Source of the DNA: Pseudarthrobacter defluvii
GTDB lineage: Bacteria; Actinomycetota; Actinomycetes; Actinomycetales; Micrococcaceae
Assembly (NCBI RefSeq): GCF_030816725.1
Contig: NZ_JAUSYG010000001.1
Span: 2,232,001 to 2,296,000, forward strand
Length of the DNA stretch: 64,000 bases
Direction: 5' to 3'
Shown here: in pieces, positions 58,885 to 64,000 of the stretch
Layout of the letters: every line of letters begins with the position of its first letter
Numbering within the stretch: position 1 is the first letter of the stretch
Translations under genes and position numbers: made by a program
The notes under the pieces: generated by a model
What the model was told of the DNA's origin: nothing
Databases searched by the model: none
Seen by the model: only the letters and a program-made list of their open reading frames with translations

Positions 58885-59418
58885 ATGACCACCACCCAAT
58901 GGCTGCTTAACGCCGGCCTCCTGATCTTCATCCTCGCAACGAACCTGGGCACCCGCCCGGTCACCCGCCGCCGACTGATCCTGCCGATCATCCTGGCTGC
59001 CGTCGCGGGGATCCTGCTGCTCTCCAACATCCCCACCGGGGGCAACGACCTCGCCCTGGACTACATCGGCGCCGGCGCCGGGATCGCCCTCGGCATCCTC
59101 GCGGCCCTCCTGATGCGGGTCGAACGCAACCCCGCCGGCCAGGCCACCAGCACCGCTGGCGCCCCCTACGCCCTGCTGTGGCTTCTGGTCATCGGCGGCC
59201 GGGTCACCTTCGCCGAATCAGCCAACGGCTGGGCAGCAGCCGGGATCCGGGACTTCTCCATCAGCAACGCCATCACCGGCGCCGATGCCTGGACAGCGGC
59301 CTTCATCATCATGGCCCTGACCATGGTGGCCGCCCGCGTCATCACCACCTACATCCGCTACCGCGCCCTGCCCGCCCGCGTTGACGCCGGCACACCCCAA
59401 CCCGTCCGCGGCCACTGA
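58885..59418 (+). CDS. Integral membrane protein, DUF1453-like
   Basis: A 177-residue protein with about five helices (QWLLNAGLLIFILATNLG, LILPIILAAVAGILLLSNI, YIGAGAGIALGILAALL, YALLWLLVIGGRVTFAE and AFIIMALTMVAARVI). The R-x-V-T-x-R-R start after helix 1 and the GRVTFAE motif recall CcdC/DUF1453-type proteins, but this is a weak match. It begins 140 bases after the response regulator and 31 bases before the CPBP gene. Confidence 0.7.
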   Translation: MTTTQWLLNAGLLIFILATNLGTRPVTRRRLILPIILAAVAGILLLSNIPTGGNDLALDYIGAGAGIALGILAALLMRVERNPAGQATSTAGAPYALLWLLVIGGRVTFAESANGWAAAGIRDFSISNAITGADAWTAAFIIMALTMVAARVITTYIRYRALPARVDAGTPQPVRGH

Positions 59419-59448
59419 CCCGTCCGCGCCACGACCCAAGGAAAAACC

Positions 59449-60183
59449 ATGATTGAAACCCAGACCGCTGCCCCGGCGCGCCCACTGAAAGCCGCCCTCA
59501 CCCTCACCGGGATCACCGCCGGACTCACCATCGCCGCGGCCCTGGTCATCCAATGGCTGGCCCCCGGCATGGAACCCATGCAGCAACGGTTCATCGCCGT
59601 CCTCGCCCTGGCCGCCTTCGCCGTCATCACCGTCGCCGTGACCCGCCGGGACCTCCTGACCTCCGGCCGGCTCCACCCGGTCCTGCTCATCCTCCCGCTG
59701 CTGGTCAGCCTCGCACCGTTTGCCGGCGGCATCAAAGACATCAGCCCGCAGGCCGGCACCACGGTCGTCATCGGCTACCTCGCCACCGGAGTCTACGAAG
59801 AGCTCTGGTTCCGGGGGCTGGTCCTGAACAGCCTCGCCCAATGGACCCCCGTGAAGGCGGCACTGGTGTCCTCGACCCTATTCGGCCTCACCCACTTGTC
59901 GAACATCGCCTTCGGCGCGAACCCAGCGATCACCGCCGCCCAGGTCATCGGCGCCACCTGTTTCGGGATCGGCCTGGCAGCCCTGAGGCTCCGCGGAGTA
60001 TCACTCTGGCCGCTCATCATCATCCACGCCCTGACAGACATTGCGCTCCAGGTCGGAGACGTGACCAGTACCTGGCGTTGGATCCTCATGATTGGCGGTG
60101 ACATCATCCTGCTCGCCTACGGGCTTCGGATCCTCCGCAAAGCGAGCCCCACCGGCGAAGACCACCTCTGGCCAATGGTCTAA
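59449..60183 (+). CDS. CPBP-family intramembrane glutamic endopeptidase
   Basis: A 244-residue membrane protein with about eight helices. The CPBP (Abi, Rce1-like) motifs are present: EELWFRG (117-123) with the catalytic Glu pair and Arg, FGLTHL (145-150) with the first His, and IIHALTDIA with the last conserved block. Members cleave prenylated or peptide substrates in the membrane, and in bacteria often give bacteriocin self-immunity. Downstream of the NarL regulator it may execute the response to the sensed signal. Confidence 0.85.
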   Translation: MIETQTAAPARPLKAALTLTGITAGLTIAAALVIQWLAPGMEPMQQRFIAVLALAAFAVITVAVTRRDLLTSGRLHPVLLILPLLVSLAPFAGGIKDISPQAGTTVVIGYLATGVYEELWFRGLVLNSLAQWTPVKAALVSSTLFGLTHLSNIAFGANPAITAAQVIGATCFGIGLAALRLRGVSLWPLIIIHALTDIALQVGDVTSTWRWILMIGGDIILLAYGLRILRKASPTGEDHLWPMV

Positions 60184-60221
60184 CCCACCCACTGACAACC
60201 ACACAAGAAAAGGGAGCGGAC

Positions 60222-60848
60222 ATGGAAGCACTGCAGGGCCGAATCGAGAAAGCCCACACAGCCACGGAAATCATCTTCAAGGGAATTCGCCACGACCAAT
60301 GGGCCCTGCCCACCCCTTGCACGGACTGGGACGTCCGCACGCTGGCCAACCACATGGTCGGCGGCTACAGACTGTTCCACGCCGCCATTACCGGGACCGG
60401 AGACGGGATGGACTTCGAAGCCGACTGGCTCGGAACTGACCCGGTCACCGAATACACCAACGCCGCCACCGACGTCCTCACAGCCTGGCGCGCTCCGGAT
60501 GTCCTGGAACGGACCCTGACGATCTCTGTCGGCCCGGTCCCGGGACAGATCGCCGCCCTGATCCACCTGACCGAAGTCATCGTTCACGGCATCGACCTTG
60601 CCGTCGCCACCTCCCAGGAACAGCTGATCGACGACGGATCGGCAGAAGACCTGCTGACCACCATGCACCAGATGGGCATCATGGGACAGTTCCGTGTCCA
60701 AGGCATCTTCCAGCCAGAACTGCCCGCCCCGTCCGACGCCCCGGCACACCGGCGACTCATGGCCTTCCTCGGCCGGGACGCCAACTGGCAGCCAGCGGCC
60801 CGGGCCTGGGCTTACAGGCCGGCAGTCCAGATATTGAAGCGCCGGTAA
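60222..60848 (+). CDS. TIGR03086-family metal-binding protein (mycothiol/DinB-like)
   Basis: A 208-residue helical protein of the DinB/MDMPI superfamily. The N-terminal WALPTPCTDWDVRTLANHMV has the PTPCxxWxVxxLxxH signature with the first metal His; ALIHLTEVIVHGIDLAVAT carries the HxxxxHxxD-like second site, and a final AFLGRD is the family ending. Relatives are mycothiol-dependent isomerases or transferases and unassigned metal proteins. AAAAGGGAGCGGAC precedes the start. It is the last gene of the run after the NarL regulator. Confidence 0.85.
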   Translation: MEALQGRIEKAHTATEIIFKGIRHDQWALPTPCTDWDVRTLANHMVGGYRLFHAAITGTGDGMDFEADWLGTDPVTEYTNAATDVLTAWRAPDVLERTLTISVGPVPGQIAALIHLTEVIVHGIDLAVATSQEQLIDDGSAEDLLTTMHQMGIMGQFRVQGIFQPELPAPSDAPAHRRLMAFLGRDANWQPAARAWAYRPAVQILKRR

Positions 60849-61113
60849 TTGGCGTGGACGTCTTCGGTGCCCGCCCAGCCGCAATTGTCCAGATGGGGGT
60901 GAATGCCGGGGAGGGAAGTTGGATCCGGCACCCGACAGTACCTGCTCACGGCCGACGGGCCGTGGATAGCGCCGCAATGCTTGACGAAAGACCCTTTATC
61001 TGCCTTTTCCGTCGCGCCTCTATGTTGCACGATCGGTCAGCTGGCGGGGATCATTTCGGCTTCGAAATGGTGCGCCTGCGTAAGGCCGGGTGCCCGTTGC
61101 GGCAAGGCCAGCA

Positions 61114-62181
61114 TTAGGGGGTTGTGGACAGGTTTCCGAGGGTGACATGCAGGTTCTGCGGTGTTGAGCCGCGCTGCACCACGATGTCGACCTGCTGTCC
61201 GGGGTCCTGTTTCCTGAGTGCCACAAGCAGGTCTGTAACGTTTCCTATCTGGGTTTGGGCGAATTTGGTGATGATGTCACCTGCTTCCATGCCGGCATTG
61301 TCAGCTGGGCTGCCTTGGGAAACGTTGACGATCAATGCTCCGGCCGTGACGGGTAGAGAGAACCGTTGAGCTAGTTGCGGTGTGATATCGGTGGGGACGA
61401 CACCGAGTGCTGCGTGTTTGACCGCTCCGCTGGCCAGGAGTTGGTCGGCAACGTTGGTAACCGTCGAAGATGGGGTGACGAACCCGATTGCAACCGCTCC
61501 GGAGCTGGGTGGCAGGTAGGCCTCGGACAGTCCGATGACCTGTCCGGTGGAGTCTGCTACTGCGCCGCCGGAGTTACCGGGAGAGATGGGGGCATCGGTT
61601 TGCAGCAGGTCGATGGCGCCGTGAGGTGATTCCTGGGAAGGGGGCATGTTGCGGTGCATGCTGGATACGATTCCTGCGGTGACTGTTTCTTCCAAACCCA
61701 AGGGGCTTCCGATGACGACGGTCATCGAGCCCACTTCCGGATCGGAAGAAGCGAATTTTGCGGCGGGAAGGCCCTTGCGGTCGACCTTAATGACGCCAAC
61801 GTCCGTGACGTCGTCCACGCCCAGAACGGTTCCCTGGGACTGTGAGCCGTCGGCGAACTGGACCTGAACGTTCTTGAAGGGCTGTTTTTGCTCGTTCTCA
61901 ATGACGTGGGCGTCGGTGACTATGGATCCGTCCGTGTGGTATATGACTCCGCTGCCGAGCCCAATATCTGTCCGGATCGTCACGACTGACGGCTCGACTT
62001 CCTTGACCACGCCCGGAACCGCGGGCAGTCCCCCACCTGCGGCCTGGCTAGCCGCTGGAACGGAAACCGCCGGTGATGCTGCGGAGGCGCTGGATCCTGG
62101 CGCGGAATTCCCGGTGCAGCCAGCCAGAGCGAGTGCTGCTGCCGTCGCTGCAGCTGCCGGGTAAATCCTGAAGTATTTCAT
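61114..62181 (-). CDS. HtrA/DegP-like serine protease with PDZ domain, lipoprotein-anchored
   Basis: A 355-residue protease. The signal peptide ends in the lipobox LAGC (Cys22), followed by a Ser/Ala linker. The trypsin-like domain has His92 in VTDAHVIE, Asp127 in DDVTDVGVIKV and Ser204 in ISPGNSGGAV, the full triad. The PDZ domain (about 260-350) has GALIVNVSQGSPADNAGMEA, GDIITKFAQTQIGNV and VDIVVQRG. It would act on misfolded proteins outside the membrane. AAGGAGTAACCCC precedes the ATG. Confidence 0.92.
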   Translation of the reverse strand: MKYFRIYPAAAATAAALALAGCTGNSAPGSSASAASPAVSVPAASQAAGGGLPAVPGVVKEVEPSVVTIRTDIGLGSGVIYHTDGSIVTDAHVIENEQKQPFKNVQVQFADGSQSQGTVLGVDDVTDVGVIKVDRKGLPAAKFASSDPEVGSMTVVIGSPLGLEETVTAGIVSSMHRNMPPSQESPHGAIDLLQTDAPISPGNSGGAVADSTGQVIGLSEAYLPPSSGAVAIGFVTPSSTVTNVADQLLASGAVKHAALGVVPTDITPQLAQRFSLPVTAGALIVNVSQGSPADNAGMEAGDIITKFAQTQIGNVTDLLVALRKQDPGQQVDIVVQRGSTPQNLHVTLGNLSTTP

Positions 62182-62840
62182 GGGGTTACTCCTTCTTGAG
62201 AGCCTCCAAGGAAGCGGGCCCCTTGCGCCTCTGAAACTGTTCCGCCCCGCACCGAGCTGCCTGGTGCGAGGCGTTACCTCGGCCGCCTGGCTTTTGCCGG
62301 GGCAGCCGGGAACAACTATCGCACGGTGGTTTTATTTAACCGCACTAATTGCGCAAGCGCAACGGTAATGACGGTTATTGATGTGGGTTTGGGAATGAAG
62401 TTCCCGCGGCCTGCCTCATCGACGTTGTAGAGACGGCTTTCCCCGGCTAGGGCTGATGGAACCGCGGCCAGAGCTGACCCGCCGGAGATCCCAGAGAAGC
62501 TGATGGTGATGTTCAGTACCGGATGACCCGCAGTTCTTTTTCGTCTCTGCTCATCATCTCGCCGCCTGAGGTCCGTCGTGTCAGTCCACGGGCGTGGAGG
62601 CCAGTGAAGCACTTGGGCTTGGGCGGCCGCTTCTGTGTGGGGCAGGCACGAACAGCAGCCCCTGCCTGACAGCTGGCTGAAGCACTGACCCCAGGATGAA
62701 GACTCGGCCACTCGTAAGGCCGTGGAAGTTCTGCTTTTCTGAGGTTCACATCTTGGTGACGGGTTGTTCGCGATGCCGGAATCCGCGGCGCCGCCGCGTC
62801 GATGAGTCGCGTGCGCGTGGTCTGGTACTGGTCTTTGGGG
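62182..62840. other. Gene-free region upstream of the protease gene
   Basis: No supported gene in these 659 bases. A 124-codon minus-strand frame (62513-62887) overlaps the lipoprotein gene and has no signature or site. Read on the minus strand, TTGCGC and TTAAAT 17 bases apart near 62340-62370 might be the -35 and -10 of the protease promoter (weak). Confidence 0.45.
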
Positions 62841-63311
62841 TCAGCTGGATGGGCTTGGAGATGGAATGTATGGCCGGTACTGGTCAAAGGTTCCGTTCTG
62901 GATGGGCACGTTGATTGAGGCCTGTTGCCCTTTCACTGTTACCTGTAGATCGGTGCGGGCACCGGGCGGCTCCTGGGTGCTGTTGAAGATCACAAGTGAC
63001 TGGTCAAACTCGATGTGTCCCAGAGCGGGGATCTTGACTGGAAGTTGTTCGTCGGAGTCGGCCAGAACCATGTGTATGTCGGTAGCAGTGGTGTTGAAGA
63101 TCGTTCCCAGGACGCGCCCGGGTTCGTTTTGGCCGGACGTCAGGATCAGGACGCTCCGCAATTGCAGTCCCGAGAAATTCAGGTCCGCGCCGAGGGCAAC
63201 GGGGTCGTGGTCTCCTTCAGAGTGGTTGTAGCAGCCAGTTAGGAGAACCGATGATATCGCCAGGGCTGGGATCAGGCGAAAGTACTTTGCGGTGCTGTCC
63301 GTGGGTTTCAT
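62841..63311 (-). CDS. Small lipoprotein (156 aa)
   Basis: A 156-residue exported protein. The signal peptide (KYFRLIPALAISSVLLTGC) has the lipobox LTGC at about 24-27. The mature part is a beta-sandwich-like domain (LNFSGLQLRSVLILTSGQNE, GRVLGTIFNTTATDIHMVLAD, GARTDLQVTVKGQQASINVP), similar to lipoproteins sometimes annotated LpqE-like or DNA modification methylase by error. The N-terminal KYFRLIPA resembles the KYFRIYPA of the protease 660 bases downstream, hinting at a shared export signal origin. The start overlaps the upstream stop (ATGA). Confidence 0.75.
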   Translation of the reverse strand: MKPTDSTAKYFRLIPALAISSVLLTGCYNHSEGDHDPVALGADLNFSGLQLRSVLILTSGQNEPGRVLGTIFNTTATDIHMVLADSDEQLPVKIPALGHIEFDQSLVIFNSTQEPPGARTDLQVTVKGQQASINVPIQNGTFDQYRPYIPSPSPSS

Positions 63312-63538
63312 GGGAGGTCCTTATTGCGGTGCTGTGAACTGGTTGGTTGATCAAACCTGAAGCCGCAGGCGCAGCTGTAAGTGATGACGCCGTCGACGCT
63401 GCTGGTGCGGCTTTCGGCAACGGACCCCAGGCGTAAGATCGTCATGGGCCCACCGCAGTGGGTGTGTGTTGTGAGCATTCGCAGAAGCTGTGGATCGGGT
63501 GACAGTGCTTTGACGTCTTCCGGCCGGTGTTGTTTCAT
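63308..63538 (-). CDS. Small zinc-ribbon-like protein (76 aa)
   Basis: From the ATG at 63538 the product has 76 residues, with HTHCGG (about 25-30) and SCACGF (about 59-64) as a possible zinc site. ILRLGSVAESRTS and GVITYSCACGFRF are beta-like. No own ribosome-binding site is clear; the upstream 17-codon frame ends on this start (TGATG), which would couple translation. An in-frame ATG at 63607 is the alternative. The stop overlaps the lipoprotein start. Confidence 0.6.
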   Translation of the reverse strand: MKQHRPEDVKALSPDPQLLRMLTTHTHCGGPMTILRLGSVAESRTSSVDGVITYSCACGFRFDQPTSSQHRNKDLP

Positions 63539-63591
63539 CACTGGCCACGGCCTGTTTTGACCTCGGTGCCGGTGGTGAATTTGGTATTCAT
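63538..63591 (-). CDS. Possible 17-residue leader peptide coupled to the zinc-ribbon gene
   Basis: ATG 63591 is preceded by GGAGAGAGGCCAGT, the best ribosome-binding site in the region, and opens MNTKFTTGTEVKTGRGQ, which ends with TGA overlapping the next ATG by one base. The arrangement would deliver ribosomes to the gene at 63538. It could also be the relic of a longer protein. Confidence 0.35.
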   Translation of the reverse strand: MNTKFTTGTEVKTGRGQ

Positions 63592-63607
63592 ACTGGCCTC
63601 TCTCCAT

Positions 63608-64000
63608 GAGTTGTCCGTGGTGGGTGCCGCCCCTCTTCGCCCCTAGAGGCCTGGCCTGTCAAGGAGCGGATCAAGTAATTACCCAGGCGAGGGCAATCAC
63701 CGATCACTACCCGGCGCTTGGGTCTAATGGATGGATCGGCCTAGCAACTGCCGCTATTCCCTGTACAGTGACCGGCCTGAGTGGCCGTTGCCTTCCCGAG
63801 GTTTCTGCCCCGTGCGTACTGCCCGCCATGCCGACTGGCAGCAGCTTTACTGACTCGTCCAGGCCGTTCCGTTCCGCTGAGAGGCCTTCACCCAAGTCTG
63901 GCGCATCGGTTGCGCAAAAGCAATGAATTGCTCGTTTTCCGGCCACCCGTTGGCAGGATTGTTGTACTCCTGTAACCCCTCACGGCCCCGGGGCGGGAAT
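63608..64000. other. Right edge of the window, no gene seen
   Basis: The last 393 bases hold no supported frame. The promoter of the zinc-ribbon/lipoprotein operon should lie at 63600-63700. Confidence 0.45.

Noticed and set aside
62513..62887. 124-codon minus-strand frame upstream of the protease gene
   Set aside because: No domain, no start context, and it overlaps the lipoprotein gene end.
1..64000. CRISPR arrays or rRNA genes
   Set aside because: No regularly spaced repeats and no rRNA-like conserved stretches were seen.

Overview
The window looks like a chromosome or large replicon of a high-GC actinobacterium of the Arthrobacter / Pseudarthrobacter type (Micrococcaceae). The signs are high GC throughout, frequent GTG starts, a mycothiol-dependent formaldehyde dehydrogenase, and the actinobacterial families DUF4192, DUF4193, DUF2510 and TIGR03086. 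This placement is inference; there is no rRNA and no complete tRNA to test it.

Region 1 (1-12.1 kb) is a regulatory and membrane-protein block. It holds a large MalT-like LuxR regulator, two TetR regulators, four DUF4386-type membrane proteins (one cut by the window edge), two near-identical four-helix membrane proteins in inverted orientation, an MDR oxidoreductase and an NAD-dependent epimerase-like protein. Three promoters carry paired 13-bp palindromes of the form CGTACnnnGTACG, always 23 bp apart, which suggests one TetR regulon. The second TetR gene has its own triple site. Region 2 (12.1-14.8 kb) is decayed: a broken SDR gene, an antitoxin next to a frameshifted Doc toxin, an EAL-domain scrap and a twice-frameshifted endonuclease/exonuclease/phosphatase gene. 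Region 3 (15-27.5 kb) has ordinary accessory genes: a cupin + NTF2-like + TPR set, a small-membrane-protein / helicase-associated-domain operon, a methyltransferase, lipoproteins and an APH-type kinase.

Region 4 (27.7-32.7 kb) is mobile: a complete IS3-family element, a 5'-truncated IS21-type istA with intact istB, an IS21-like end inside a truncated tyrosine integrase, and a tRNA 3'-end fragment. Region 5 (32.7-44.6 kb) is an intact catabolic block: SDR, APC permease, tyrosine phosphatase, TetR, FAD amine oxidase, choline/ethanolamine-kinase-like protein, GlcG-like protein, class III PLP enzyme, aldehyde dehydrogenase, a TTG-start small protein, mycothiol-dependent formaldehyde dehydrogenase and MBL hydrolase. 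Together they read as a pathway for an N-methylated amino alcohol or related amine, with a C1 branch for the formaldehyde. Most of this block, from about 32.55 to 46.2 kb, is bracketed by directly repeated tRNA 3'-end fragments. Each fragment is followed by a shared 16-mer and a 19-bp dyad GTGTGGACAnTGTCCACAC. Two further dyads with a different shared context lie at 27.76 and 45.83 kb.

Region 6 (44.7-56.4 kb) has an Lrp/AsnC gene cut at the element edge, plasmid/phage-type genes, a frameshifted DUF4193 gene, a DUF2254 membrane protein, a molybdopterin oxidoreductase lacking the usual fourth cluster cysteine, and GH15 and LysR remnants. Region 7 (56.8-64 kb) has a divergent histidine kinase / NarL regulator pair followed by a membrane protein, a CPBP protease and a TIGR03086 protein, then an HtrA-like lipoprotein protease and a small lipoprotein operon.

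At least seven genes carry single-base (or 4-base) frameshifts, several in homopolymers. Either gene decay is active here or the assembly has residual indel errors; raw reads would decide. All functional names rest on recognising motifs by eye; no database search was run.
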